This document shows, in pieces, positions 1 to 12,494 of a stretch of DNA of 64,000 nucleotides (its first letter is position 1; each line of letters starts with the position of its first letter). Both the position numbers and the translations under genes were made by a program. Source of the stretch: Epiperipatus broadwayi (taxonomy: Eukaryota > Onychophora > Udeonychophora > Euonychophora > Peripatidae). Under the pieces are notes generated by a model, which ran no database searches, had not been told where the DNA came from, and worked only from the letters and a program-made list of their open reading frames with translations. The DNA is taken from contig JAQFVV010006216.1 of assembly GCA_028023455.1 (NCBI GenBank), positions 800,445 to 864,444 on the forward strand, written 5' to 3'.

Positions 1-1226
1 AACAATTATTAGTTAAACATAAACAAGGTAAAATCTGTCTTGTACTAGTGAGTGCAAATTAATATGGAAGAGCATCAAAAATTCTTACCTCATCCATATT
101 ATGTGATGATGATCAAATGCCAAATTACTATGAAGAGCATCAACCTAAATTTTTTTTACAAAACAAAAAACTTTTCTAGCTTAATAAACCTTTCCTCCAT
201 TCAACATTGCTTTTTATGGAATGGACTCTCCCGATTGCAAACACAATGAAACTCCCAGTGTGAGAATAATAAAAGTAGAATTTTACAAACACACACACAC
301 ATATATATATATATATAATTCTGATTTTGTTCAAATCTTCTGATTAGAGTTTCTAATTTAAACACTAGTGTCTTTCATGGATACAGTCCATTCTGATAAT
401 TCATCAATCATTTTCCAGATTCTACAGAAATGCTGGGACAAGATTGTTTCCATTTCAGATGTCACTCTCTTTTGGGCTTCACTTGAACACTTCACATTAG
501 GTGGTAGGTGTTTTTAAGCATTATTTATATGAATGAGTTACATCACATTTTATGACAATTAAGACAGCATCCCACTCTTATGGCACATTTATTTAGCCAA
601 TATACATTGTTTGGTAATTTATATTAAAAAAATTAAATTTCCTTCAGCTTATAGCAAAGAATAGTTTTACTTCATCATTTATCAGTATGTGCTGACTATA
701 TAATATTTTTTTTATTCCATTGCACAGTCTTCTGTCTTTGATTACCACTATAAAATTATTTGTGCTAAAGTTCATTGATTTTTATCTTTTTAAATGTTGA
801 TGATGATGTGCTTCAACTTTCAACACTTTAAAATTTTATACAGAATAGGTAATATCTTCAAACACATCCATTTTATCTTTTGTTTTAATATTTGGTATTA
901 AGCTATTTGCTGCTTGCGGTTGTTATGTCACTTGATAAAAATATGAAAGAGAATGGAAAATAAACTGGGTTTGTTTTTATACCAGAGCTTAACATCCATT
1001 GTTCAGCAAACTTGCATTTTCAATTTTCTTTTTTATTCCTGTAGATGCCTATTGTTATGTGAATTAATTGTTGTTGTTGATGTTACAAAATAAAATTATG
1101 TAGTAAAATTCTATTCTCATTTTCCAACATTTGGTTGCTTAGATATTGACATGACATCAGGTCATCACCACATCTAACAAGTTACCATCTTATATTGTGA
1201 TGTTTACACATTAGCAGACAAGTTAT
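1..1226. other. AT-rich intergenic DNA
   Basis: No coding similarity, splice-consistent exon or RNA gene is visible on either strand. The only structured part is a short (CA)n-(TA)n microsatellite at about 286-317. The 65-codon open frame at 52-249 has low-complexity composition and no recognisable motif. Confidence 0.6.
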
Positions 1227-1232
1227 TATTGG

Positions 1233-1296
<64 letters not shown>

Positions 1297-1326
1297 CCAA
1301 TAATATATATATATATATATATATAT
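1227..1326. repeat. (TA)n tract inside a palindrome
   Basis: A TA microsatellite is bounded by TTATTGGTATA on the left and TATACCAATAA on the right, so 1227-1306 is a near-perfect palindrome. A second TA run follows to about 1326. The same layout recurs at 3.6, 12.4, 57.5 and 60.05 kb. Confidence 0.85.
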
Positions 1327-1541
1327 GAAAGGTTACTAAGATTAAGCTTTTATTTTCCATTAAAAAAGCATTTACTTCACTTCATTTCAACATTATTTTG
1401 GTCTGGTAGTTATTAAAACAAACTTCAAGTATTTATGTGTATGTTGCATATAGAAAAATGATATCATGTACCTATCAATATCAATAATTATGCACTTTTA
1501 ACACTCATTAAAGAAGTTATATTTAATAATAATTTATTTAA

Positions 1542-1582
1542 AGCTTAGCACTTTCAAAGCTCCATGGCTTTATACTCATATC
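1542..1582 (-). ncRNA. Hammerhead-like stem/GAAA motif of PLE tail
   Basis: On the minus strand, downstream of the PLE coding remnant, ATGA is followed by a hairpin AAAGC-CATGGA-GCTTT, then GAAAGTGCTAAGC. The order (ATGA, stem, GAAA) and the trailing GYGCT..AGC match the tail of the 45-kb PLE, where the stem bases differ but still pair. Hammerhead ribozymes are known from PLEs; this copy has a degenerate CUGANGA box, so activity is doubtful. Confidence 0.35.
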
Positions 1583-1682
1583 TGTGTGCAGTTGATAGTG
1601 ATGAGGGGAGTATTCAAATTTATGTTAATTAGTTAGATGTTTCAGTATTTTATTTAAAATATTGTTTGAATTAGTTTGTCCA

Positions 1683-2478
1683 TCTTTTTGAAATGGTGAA
1701 ACATGTGTCTTTTTTATTAATTGATTGGGTGTCATTATTTATGAATTATGCCTCCTTTATTTTGTGACTATGGTCGTTTCTCTCTCTGCAGACTATTCTG
1801 GTGTTTGTGGGTTCAAATCTGTGTCCAGTAGTATTTTCATGTTCCAAGAATGCTTATGTAGGTTCCTTGTTATTCAGTGCCCTTTTATACATATATATGT
1901 GCTGGGATGCTCTGTTTGTAATGATAGTTTTTTGTCTCCCCATAATATGTGGCTCTGCATCTGGCCTGAAGGCATTGTATTTGGTACACCCCTTGAGATG
2001 TTAATTTGGGATCAAGTTTATCTTTTGAATTGTTTATTAGTCTATTGGTATTGGCTGAAGTGCGGAAACCAATAATAAATTCTTTTGATAATGTTTTAGC
2101 TAAATGTTTGGCAATGTTGGGTATATATAGTATAGTTATTTGTGGTTTATTATCTCTGATTCTGCCTTGCTGGTTTATTTTTGCTTGGAACTGTGCTATT
2201 ATTTTAGTTATGTGTCTATATTTATAGCCAACAGATATTAGTTCTTTGATGTATTTTAATATGTTATCTCTTTTGTCTGAATTACATTTACACAGGTAAT
2301 TATTTCTATGTAGACATGCATTCAATCCAGCATATTTATGTGAGTTGGGAACTATTGCACTCTGATTCATGTATCCTCTAATTTTTAGGGGTTTGATGGT
2401 CATGTGGTACATTAATTGTTTATCTTCTCTTTGTATGTCTAGGTCAAGTATTTTAGATGATGTTGATCATTTTCCCAT
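1683..2478 (-). pseudogene. Penelope-like element, RT thumb/linker + GIY-YIG relic
   Basis: Reading leftward, the minus strand encodes the C-terminal half of a PLE polyprotein. About 2478-2400 gives LKYLDLDI.., the segment after the RT catalytic motif. About 2400-2030 gives the linker (KPLKIRGYMNQ, CLHRNNYLCK, KELISVGYKYRHI, NRLINNSKDKLD). About 2010-1930 gives a degraded GIY-YIG motif (GVYQIQC..., TYYGETKN). A frameshifted tail at about 1790-1690 resembles the C-terminus of the 45-kb element (CRER, KIKEA, FI, INKK, TCF). The RT catalytic core and everything upstream are missing, as in 5'-truncated retrocopies. The GIY-YIG nuclease of a PLE nicks target DNA for reverse transcription. Family placement is secure; the copy is dead. 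Confidence 0.85.
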
Positions 2479-3613
2479 GTGGTATTTAGTGTAAGTTTAG
2501 TCATGTATTTATTTTCATGTATTTATTTTGTTTTTAATATAAAGAAATTTATATTTAATATTTTACTTTGATTACATCTATATTTGATATTGCAATATGA
2601 GCCTCGATTGCTTAGGATTGGATAGATTTAAATATGATTGTGCCATTCTTTTATAAATCTTTTGCTGAATAGTCCTCACATTACCTAATTAAGTACCTAA
2701 CACTTAAAAATCATTATATTTGTGGTAAGTTTATGTCCTATTAGAATATATTATTATACACTTTTGAAAAAATTTATTTAAATAAATAATTATATTAAAT
2801 ATTTAAGGTTTATTTTATTAATTATAAAAAGTTTGTTCAATTTATTATTATGACAATACCAGAGAAAGCAAATAAATAAATTTTACTTTCTAAATATAAC
2901 AATATATATAAATATTTTCCAATTACTTGATTTAAACAATTTTTCAAGTTCCTGAAACAATTATTATCAATAAAGACAATAATTGGGTGACAATTTTAGT
3001 AGTCAACGTTTTCTATAAATAAATGGTGGAAATAATTATGATTAACCATTTACAAGTTTTTCGGAAAGTAAATTTAGAATGCTCATACTTTTATAAATAT
3101 TCAATCATATCAAATTGATTAGGATGCCATATTTAGAATGTTCTTAAGGGTTTCGTAAAATTGTTTCATTTGACTTATTCACATTATTTCTTTGAACGCA
3201 TTATTAAAATAGATATCTCACAAAAGATGTCTCTTTAAAATATTTTTATTAAAATAATTTATTAATCTGTTATTAATTTTAAATATTATTTTAAAATTCT
3301 ATTTAAAATTGTAATTATTAATGTAATATATGACTGTTCTCTTTTACACACAATATATTTGTTTATATATATGCCAAGACGTTTCAAAAAACAATGTGTT
3401 TAAAGTAAAATATATATGGTTGTTAATCTATTCTTAATATTTAAAATGTTATATATACTTTCATTTCATAAATTTCTTAAATTAAGTTATACATATAATT
3501 CTTATATTAAAATAATTACTTTTATTATATTTTTTCACAGCCTCACATATTTTTAAAAGGTATGTAAAATCTTACAAACAGTGTTTGAAGTAATCATGCT
3601 TCATGACCATTTC
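2479..3613. other. AT-rich intergenic DNA
   Basis: Very AT-rich sequence with short A/T homopolymers. I see no coding remnant, repeat unit or RNA gene. Confidence 0.55.
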
Positions 3614-3615
3614 AT

Positions 3616-3653
<38 letters not shown>

Positions 3654-3681
3654 ATGAATATATATATATATATATATATAT
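3614..3681. repeat. (TA)n tract inside a palindrome
   Basis: CATTACATATA...TATATGTAATG flanks a pure TA run, making a perfect palindrome at about 3614-3657. A second TA run follows up to 3681. Confidence 0.85.
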
Positions 3682-3904
3682 AAACATCAAATTATACAGT
3701 ATTAAAAATGTGTACATTTGTGAACGATAAATCCAATTCTCAAACCTATCTATATTAATCATAAAGAAATCTGCTTATAGCAAAAAAATAAAACCACAAA
3801 GCAGACCAGATGATGATAATTTATTAGGGAAAATTGTCAAGTTATGTTTTCAATATAATTTTATTTGAATTAGTTTACAATTAAATTCAAATGGTAGAAT
3901 TAAT

Positions 3905-4740
3905 TTCTACATTTTTGCTTATTTGACATTTTTCTTATTAAAGAAATATTGTTTGGTTAGCTTTCTATATACGATCTTGAAAGCCAGGTGAAAATGCATT
4001 CAGTTTTTATCTATATACAGGTTTCTTTGCTACTACAGAACATTATAGTAATATGCCTAGCACTTAGAAGTTGAAGTTTACCATTCTCATTATTGGATAC
4101 TATTTAACACTGTGTAATTTGATCTTTGTATATGTATATGCATTTGATTATATGCCATTTTGAATAAATCTCTGTTAATATCTCTATTAAATTGATATTC
4201 ATCCTGTAACACAAATTGTTGTTTGACCTACTTTCCATATAACATATTGGAAGCCAGACAGATATGAATTTTTTTCTTTCTATTAAAGGCTATAACATTA
4301 ATATATCCAGCATTTGAAGGTTGAGCTGCTTTATCACTCACACTATTGCATATTATTTTTCCTTTAATAATTTAATACTTATATATTTTATATCTGAATA
4401 TTATTTAAAAGATTATTAAAGTAAGTAGAAATTAGCATTACTTCATAAATCTAATGATAATCTGGTTTGTATAAAATTATATTAATATCTATACTAAATT
4501 AACATTTGACCTGTTAAATTATCATTGCTTAGGTAATTTTCCTTAATAAAATCCTGGAAGTCAGATTGAAGTGAAATTCATTTTTTATCTGTAAATAGAC
4601 CTCTTTACTACTAGAAGGTATTGCTTTAATATAGCTTGTATTTGATTGTTGAAATTTATCACTCATATTATTATTATATATACCTTATATTGTTGAAATT
4701 TATCACTCATATTATTATCATATATACCTTGTACAAGTAT
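3905..4740. repeat. Three diverged ~285-bp tandem units
   Basis: Three successive blocks share landmarks in order: TTGTTTGG..AGCTTTC / TTGTTTGACCTACTTTC / TTGCTTAGGTAATTTTC (about 3949, 4220, 4524); then GAAAGCCAG / GGAAGCCAG / GGAAGTCAG; a stretch ending in TTTTTATCT; TTTGCTACTAC / TTTACTACTAG; and a closing GAAGTTTACC / GAGCTGCTTTATCACTC / GAAATTTATCACTC. Spacing is about 271 and 304 bases. The last unit ends in a younger 43-bp duplication (4649-4691 and 4692-4733, unit begins TTGTTGAAATTTATCACTC). An old tandem repeat or array of a short mobile element; no coding is visible. Confidence 0.7.
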
Positions 4741-5820
4741 ATTTGTGTTTAGGCATTAAATTGGACAGGATTCATGCACTTTTATAACACAAATACACAA
4801 TAAAAAAGAGAAAGCAGCATAATATATTTTCAGACATTAAAGTATTTTAATGGATAATTAATTTAATTGATTAAAAAATAATAATACACCATTGATAACA
4901 ATGATCCTATTATTATAATTTCTACATGTAAATAATATTGCTATATAAACTTTAATTAACAGAAATTAGTTCCAGTAGCAATTATAATTTGGTAGCTTTT
5001 TATTTTATTTCTCCCTGACCCAAATGAATAAGAAAAACACTTCTGCTCACATATAAATTATTAATTTAAAAAGAAATTGTTATAATCTCATATGCATTCA
5101 CACACATCACGTACATATTCCAACAAAAAAAGTTAAGAAAATCAATAATAACATTTTTCTTCATTGAACTGCTTTATTATTTTCATACCTATGTAAGCAT
5201 AAATGTAATCAAATATTATAAAATTGCTGTATGAAAATGATAGATAGAAAATATGTTAATGTTCCTTTATAATTTACAAATAACATTACAGATTTGAAAT
5301 GTTTCTTTAATTAATTAGTATCTTTTTAAAAATATTTATTCCAATGAAACATTTTAAGCATAGAAAATTATCAGTGCAAAACCCCAATAAAAAAACTATT
5401 TTTCACTCTGTTTATTTGTGTAATTTTTGGACAAAAAAATTTTTTTTTAAGTATTTCACTGAAACTTTCTTTATACTTGTACATTTTTTATTTATTTCTA
5501 GAGTATTCCAACGTTTTTGAAATATATCACTTTAAATTTAATGAAGGTTTATAAATATCAGGTTTGAATATTTTATTCCAAACAAACATGGGACCTTGAA
5601 TTTTAAAATAATCAATCTGTAAGTTAAGTAAACTTTATTGGTATTCCTATTTTGTTTAAAAAGAGTTATAGCGATGTTTATTATTCAATAATGAACTGTT
5701 TTACTGTTTGGTATGTTTTCTTTTAAATTAGGTAACCATTTCCCAAGTGACAAATTTTATAAGCATATTTTTATAAAAACAAAAATAATAATGTTTTTTT
5801 TTCCATGAGAGTATATATAT
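4741..5820. other. AT-rich intergenic DNA
   Basis: No recognisable gene or repeat family. A short TA run just before 5821 marks the edge of the next PLE. Confidence 0.5.
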
Positions 5821-5872
5821 AATTATAATTAAAATAATAAATTTAACGCTTTACAAACTATTACAAACAATC

Positions 5873-6088
5873 CTAAAAAGTAAAAATAATGGTGATTTAA
5901 TGTCTCCTTCAGTTTTCTTTGATCATGAAAAATCATGTAAATATAAATTTAAATTTAATTTTGAAAATGTTAAAATTCTTCATGAAGAGAGAAACCATAA
6001 TAAAAGAAAAATTAAAGAGGCAATTTTTATAAACAGGAATAAAATGCATTTAATAAATCGACAAAAATACGTGATACGTGGGATTTGA
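5873..6088 (+). pseudogene. PLE GIY-YIG domain C-terminus
   Basis: An open frame entering from about 5873 and ending at 6088 encodes the last ~70 residues of a PLE endonuclease. It has VFFDHEKSCKYKFKFNFENV, then KILHEERNHNKRKIKEAIF and INRQK. The element at 57.5-60 kb has the matching order VFYDHDRNCNFKFNFDINK, KILGQERDNEKRKIKKAVF, INRQS. The catalytic GIY and YIG strands and the whole RT lie upstream in an intact element and are absent here. It belongs to the same sequence group as the 22-kb and 57-60-kb copies and is not functional. Confidence 0.85.
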
Positions 6089-6145
6089 ATTGATCTCGTT
6101 TGCTTTCGCCTTTTTTTTTTTTTTAGTTTTTTTAATTTAATGGCA

Positions 6146-6180
6146 GTTGAGCCAGGTTTAAGAAATTAACCGAAAGTTGC
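6146..6180 (+). ncRNA. Hammerhead-like stem/GAAA motif of PLE tail
   Basis: GTTGA, four bases, then GGTTTAA-GAAA-TTAACC (a six-pair stem with one bulged base), then GAAAGTTGC. The position, in the 3' UTR just after the stop codon, and the order of parts match the motif at 59906. The CUGANGA box is degenerate. Confidence 0.35.
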
Positions 6181-6254
6181 GGATTTAATGATTGTTTGTA
6201 ATAGTATTGTAAACCGTTAAATTTATTATTTTAATTATAATTACAATTTTGTTT

Positions 6255-6345
6255 TTAATTAACGGACATTTTATTTGTTTTACATATATATATAACCATA
6301 TATATATATATATACATGCGCGTGTGTACATATATATATCAAATA
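6255..6345. repeat. PLE 3' terminus joined to (TA)n
   Basis: TTAACGGACATTTTATTTG leads directly into CATATATA repeats. The left arm of the 57.5-60 kb element ends in nearly the same bases (TTAGCGGACATTTATTTTG, minus strand at about 57570) before its own TA tract. This suggests that both mark the true 3' end of this PLE group. Confidence 0.6.
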
Positions 6346-7024
6346 TAATTTTATATATAATAAAACAAAACTAAACTTAACCTTATAAAATTTAATATAT
6401 TAATTACATAAATATAGTCACGCAACAAACAGATTATATTGTGTTAGTTATGGGTGTTAAAATTAGCATTATATGGTTAATGAAAACATAATTAATTAGA
6501 ATCTTAAAATAAACTTAAAATGATTTTAAAAATTAGAAAGATTATATTTTCAAATTGTTGAAAACTATCCTTATTTTTCAATTAAAAAAAATAATTTTTG
6601 AACCAATAGAAAAACATTGTAATTGACAAATTGCTTTAAAAACATTAGTAATTATTTTTTAAATTAGTGGTTATTCCAGAAAATAATAGAAAGTTATAAA
6701 AACGAGATATAATTAAAATTGAGATTTTCTGTTTCTGAAATTGTAAGTGTACGTATCGATCTCCATCATCATAGTAATGTGGGAACAAAATTTGGAATGC
6801 TTGTCTTCTCATGTGAGAAAGAAAATATAAAAATTTTTAAAAACATTCAGACTTCAATATTACTTTTATAAATCTTGGATAAACTTATTATCAAATAAAT
6901 TAATAATAATTTACAAAGTTTAAATATTAATTCATTTATGGAAAGAAATGTATTTATTTAGTTATGTAAAATATATATTCATTCATTTGTATAAAGAGAT
7001 GTATTCATTTGTGTATATATATAC

Positions 7025-7061
<37 letters not shown>

Positions 7062-8360
7062 ATGGCAGTTTCATTTTTCTATACGATTATAGCTAATTCT
7101 ATTTATAACATATACACATCAGTGTGAATAAATATTTCTTTATTTTCATTATTTACAGTCGTATAAATATTATTGATCAAATTATTGCTAGCCCAGCCTA
7201 CAACCGATGTTCTGATTGCAATATAATTTATTTAGTTCTTCATCTTTATATAACTTATGTTAGTTTTAGTATTATACAATAAGTGGCATAGTGATGGTAA
7301 AAAAAATATCCTGCTATAACTGCAATATGTAAAGAAAAGTGATGTGATGGAGTCATGTGATATTTTTTTGTTTGTCTATTTTTTTGACAATACCTTTAAA
7401 AATTGTTAAGCATAGAATTAACTTTTTGAAATAATATATTTATTATGAGAAAATAGCTTTAAGTATTTTATAAATTGGACAGTTTTTTTAATCATTTTAT
7501 ATTTTATTTATTTATTTTCTTTTAATTACCTTTAAAGTGGAATAGGCAAGAAGTAACTAGAAATTCATTTAACAATCAATAATATCCTATCTAGCACAAA
7601 TGTTTGTGGGCTATCTACTAGAAATATTATTAATATCACTTCAGAAGTAATGAAAAGTTTCAAAGTTCATTAAGCATAACAATAAACTGAAAATTAACAG
7701 ACTAATAGTTACAAAAGTATAATTGGTTTACTGCTCAGGAGTTTGTTAGAAGTTTACTTATTAAAAATAACAGAGGTAAAGCGATGATTCTATGGACTTT
7801 AATTTCCAGAGTTCATTGCATCAAACTATGTATTGTACTACTAATCATGATTTCACTAAAAGATTTTCACAGAAGTCATTATATTTTATGAAGGCTTTAA
7901 TTAGATGGTGTTTTTTTAAGTGTTGTGATCATTTATAAAATCTCCTTACATTATTTTAAAATTTTTATTTTAATTCATGGTTTATCTGTTGCCAATTTTG
8001 TTATATTGCTATAATGTGTACAGGGATTAGTATAAAAGAGCATCTTTATCTATGGCATTGGTATTCTTGTCTAAGATTATTATTTTTTTATTTACTTAGA
8101 GATTTTTCAAGTTTAATTTTTCTTTTATTTTGTGAAATATTGCATGCTACTGTTATCTGGAGTTGCATAATATATTGTAAGCTTTAGCATAATTATTTAC
8201 TTCTTGAAAAACAATAATATTTTCAGCATTCTATACTATGCTAAAGAAAAAAAAATTCTACACTTTTATTTTAGATAAATTTTATTTCTTTAGAAAACTC
8301 AGTTTGTGTTTAGATTTTTTTATATAAATTTCCCCTTTTTAAAAATCTTTTTTTTTTCAT
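6346..8360. other. AT-rich intergenic DNA with (TA)n(TG)n
   Basis: No coding remnant is seen. A compound (TA)n-(TG)n microsatellite lies at about 7013-7062. Confidence 0.5.
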
Positions 8361-8363
8361 ATG

Positions 8364-8444
8364 TCAAATGCGTTGACCAGGATGCGAACCCAGGTCAGTT
8401 ACTTTGATGACATCTATGCTGACCACTAGGCCACCGATGCTTGA
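8364..8444 (-). tRNA. tRNA-derived sequence (pseudo-tRNA or SINE head)
   Basis: On the minus strand from about 8441, GCATCGGTGGCCTAGTGGTC holds a perfect RNA polymerase III A box (TGGCCTAGTGG). About 45 bases on, GGTTCGCATCC matches a B box (consensus GGTTCGANTCC). The T arm pairs (CTGGG with CCTGG). The acceptor stem has two mismatches and the anticodon arm gives no proper five-pair stem, so no anticodon is assigned. A short T-rich run follows. A decayed tRNA or the 5' part of a tRNA-derived SINE; a functional tRNA is unlikely. Confidence 0.6.
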
Positions 8445-11400
8445 AATCTTTTAACAGAATATTTTTCATGATTTGGTAAGAAAGTTAACTGTTTTAATAA
8501 AAATGTTTTAACTTTTTTACGGACATTCATGTTCAATATTCAATATATTTCAAGTTACATTTTTATATTGCATACATAATAACAAATTTATATTTAAAAT
8601 TAGTTTATATTTTTGTTTATTTATTACTTAGTGTGGGAGATAAATACCTTATAATTTATTTGCATAACTATTTTATTGCATTTCAGTTGTTGTCATGAAT
8701 GTTATTTTTTTTATCAGTGAACAGTTCATGAGATACAATGACAAGAAAAAATCAAATTCAGGTTTTTATTCATTATTTAAAATAAAATTATGAAGTAACT
8801 TAAGGCTTTGTTTTTCTAATATAATTGATTGACAGGATCAGATTGATTGTAAATGCCTGAGTATGGTGCATTTACAAATTAAAAGCATTTGTTTCTAAAC
8901 ATTTTTTATAATCGGCAATAAAAAATAGTTACAAGTTGCTTTCTTTTGTATTTTTGAAAATAACTAAGATAATTATCACAATAGATCAACAATTGACTAA
9001 TTAAATTCTTTATTAAAAAAGAATAGTAACCTATAATAATATTTTACTCTATCAGATATGCAAATGAATTATAATGTTTAATTTTTGAATGAATTAATTT
9101 GCTGTATTTGTCTATAAAAACCAATTCTCTTATTGAAATATTAAAAGTAGTGCGGCAGATAAGTAATTGTTTTGTTTTTTTATTTATGTATTTAATTTAT
9201 TTAATTTATATATTTCTTCTTGTTTCTGTATATGAAAACAACTATCATTTATATTTGAAATTTTTCAAAGATATAAGGGCTAACTGCAAAAATTCAATAA
9301 GAAGTGCTCAAGAAAAAGTATTTCAAATTTCTTTTAAATAAAATGTTGCTATATCAAAGATTTCACTGAATGAATACTCTAGAAAAAATTTTACACAACT
9401 GACTTAAATCAAATTTTTATTTATTTCAAATTTCCATTCAGATGCATGTTAACTATTAAGAACAGCATGAAAATGTTTTTTTTAAAACTAAAATAAACAA
9501 TATGATATTTAATAAAAGAAAAGTAGAGAATATTATTAAGTAAAATTCTTGGATGAGAAAACAGACATCATTGAAAAAATTAACTGTGATAGAGCTGGAC
9601 TGAATTTGTTGTTAGAAAATATGGCACTATATAGATAGTTGAAGTTAGAAACTATATCCCAATAGATTTTGAAAGAACTAGAAAGAATCCATGTATAAAA
9701 AGAGTAGATAAAATAATGAACATTTCTTTAGAATTTTTAGCATTAACCTTTAAGCCTAGATTCTTGTTGAAGCAGACAACCTGATACTCAGATCGAGCTT
9801 CCCAGCCCACTCAGAATCTCCCACCACTAAACCATATTTAAACTCCATCCTTATCCATATATACGTATTTACTAATACATATTTTTTCTTCTTGCTTAAC
9901 CATTAAAATAACTGATATAGATATATAGATATCTTGATGTAAATAATTTTAATATACAAATATTTAATGTTATTTTAATTTGTATACATGCATAATGGAT
10001 ATGTACACTACTATTGGTGGGGGTAGATTACTTTTAAAATCATAATTTCAAATAAAAATATATATTATTAATGTATATTTTAAAATTATATATAATTTAT
10101 TTATTTTAATCATGGTGGTCAGAAAATGATGCAATTCTTCTAAGAAGTTTCTCGAACACAATTAAGACAATTGACTGGAAACCCATTATTCTGAATTAAA
10201 ATGTTATAATTTATAACAGTAAAGTAAGAATCCATTAGTGGAAATTTTATCCACTTCAAATTTGTTTTAAAATCATAAGACTATATTTTAAAACAGTCGT
10301 TCAAGAAATTTGTAACAGGATTGCATTGTTTTCAAAACTTACCAAAACAAAAGATGCATCCAGTCAGCAGATTCCAGATCTACTAAATGCACAAAGTGCC
10401 TCAAGTCTAGAAGCTAAGTGCTTTTCAACATCATCAGAAAAATGGTATAAATACTGCTAGATTTGAATCCATAAAGAAGAGCACAATAGGTAAAACAGCA
10501 ATGGCAGATTTAATCTATGCTTGTGGTTTTATTAATACAATGTGTAATGAGTAGAGGAAAATTCACCTTTCTCTCCATTCAAACATGCTTTTTCCCATAA
10601 TCATAACTCCAGATCCATACCTATGAACTTTTCAAATGCTTAGAGACTGAAAAAGTAAATGCTACCTGCTTGACTGACTCAAATCTAGATCTAGTTCATC
10701 AATCTCAATGGTCACTAAAACATCAAGGACCACCACTGTGTTTATCAAGGTAAAAAGAACTTTAGCTGTTGCCTAATGTACAAATCTCTTAAACTCAGCC
10801 TTCTGTAATAATAACCCTGACATTCTATTAGATAATTAATATTATGTAAAATGATTTATAATTTACTTACCTCTAGTTTGTTCATAACTCTATATAACTT
10901 TAATTTCTTTTTTATCAGTAAGCCTCTTTTAAATCTGCTTTCTTTCACTTTTATCTGACAATAATCTTTTAACTTTTATTATTGTATTTTATATATGTGT
11001 ATTTTTAAAGATACCAATAATCCCTCAAATTCACTAGTATGTAATTTCTCTTTTATTTTTCCTTCCCTACTTTATGGGATGATTAGATTAAGTTTAATTA
11101 AAAACAAGTCTTAGCAAATGCTCGCGAATTTGGGAAAAACAAAGTAATTATCTCTTAAGGTTATTTTATAAAAACAGAGCAGAAATCTGTTTTTCTAATA
11201 AATGTTTTTTTTATTTTTAAATAATAATGTGCTAATTCTAAAATGTCAAATTTATTATGTGTAAGTAAATCTATTTATTCTCCAATTCATCACCACCACC
11301 CTATTTGTGTATGTATAATTAAATTTATATTAATGACAGCATTTACAACCGAAGTTTTATACTTATTTAACGGTGTGGGAAGTCTATAAATAAATTAAAA

Positions 11401-11617
11401 TAAAAGGAAAGGGGAGTCTTTATATCAAAGAATTATGTATTTTAATAAGTTTAAATGATCCATGTCTGTTTAGCAATTAAATCATACCATTATGTGGGAT
11501 ATTCCATAATGTGTGGGCATTGAGTAAGTAAATATTCTTTAGAGTTATATTCATTATTTCAAGCATTGCATGCATATAGGCCTCATCGTTCATTTATATA
11601 TATATATATATATATTT
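8445..11617. other. AT-rich intergenic DNA
   Basis: No gene is recognised. Short stretches near 9740-9850 and 10320-10800 are less AT-rich and may be old transposon remnants, but I cannot assign them. The 80-codon frame at 9099-9341 looks like a chance open frame in AT-rich DNA. Confidence 0.45.
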
Positions 11618-11960
11618 GTTCTCTCTACCCAGGCATATTGGAAAGCTGAACCCCATCTCGTATCTCCAAGTCCAAGAACCAGGCTCTTAACCCCCCTGGG
11701 AACTTATTTGTTTGTATGAGCTGGCTTTATATGGGGATCGCTCTGGGAAAAATCCAGCCCATTAAATGCACAGCTGACCACTCTTCATTTGTGAACTGAT
11801 TTTGCCAACATTTGCAGACATATATTGGTCTATTTCTTTAATGAATTCTCAGAAGCACCCACAAGGATCCACGACTGGATCACATAAATATGCTGCCATG
11901 CATACACTGCCTTTCTATTATATTTCTACATAAAACCTATGAATATCCATAGGCCGTAAT
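11618..11960. other. Unassigned higher-GC block
   Basis: One of the more G/C-rich stretches of the window, starting just after a TA microsatellite (11596-11615). It includes runs such as CTCTTAACCCCCCTGGGAAC. Neither strand has an open frame without stops over the block, although a minus-strand frame stays open for short pieces. A decayed mobile element or conserved noncoding element is possible; I recognise no family. Confidence 0.35.
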
Positions 11961-12432
11961 ATTGTGACTTTACTAACCAGATCTATTTATTATATTCATT
12001 AATATTTTCAGATGCATGTCTTTGATGAGGGCATTATATATACAACAAGCTATCCCACACATGTTTTTTCACTTGGTAAAATTGAAATACTTTTCCCTAT
12101 TAATCAAATGTATTTTTGTAATAAAATTAATGTTTCAATCCTAAATAATACTTGTAAGCTAAATCGGTTAAATGCTATATTTTGTTCCTTCTGGGGTGGA
12201 TTAGTATCTCAAGAATACATTTACTAATAGCGCTAAATCAATTGTCCATTATTATGTTTATCTATTATTGGCAGATGAGCCACAATAATAAATCAATTCA
12301 TAGTAATCAATCAAATCTGTCATCTTCTAAGTTATAAATAAAATGTCATATGATTTAGCTGTTGCCTTGTAAATGTAATTCAAAATATATTTACATCAAG
12401 AGGCCAATGATTAATAAAATAATGAAACAAGT

Positions 12433-12460
12433 ATTCATTCATATTTCTTTTAAGTAATAA

Positions 12461-12494
<34 letters not shown>

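Larger units (their letters stand above)
5821..6242 (+). mobile_element. PLE fragment flanked by 3'-UTR inverted repeat
   Basis: A 52-bp arm (5821-5872) is the reverse complement of 6190-6242 with only two or three differences (both contain AATTATAATTAAAATAATAA or its complement). Between them lies the plus-strand C-terminus of a PLE. The right arm is the element's own 3' UTR, so the left arm is a minus-strand copy reduced to UTR sequence: a head-to-head pair with a very short left member. TA-rich sequence flanks both sides. This layout matches the larger pairs at 44.7, 54-57 and 57.5-60 kb. Confidence 0.75.

Noticed and set aside
1725-2227. Plus-strand open frames over 1.7-2.2 kb
   Set aside because: They lie antisense to the PLE relic, whose minus-strand protein matches the other PLE copies.
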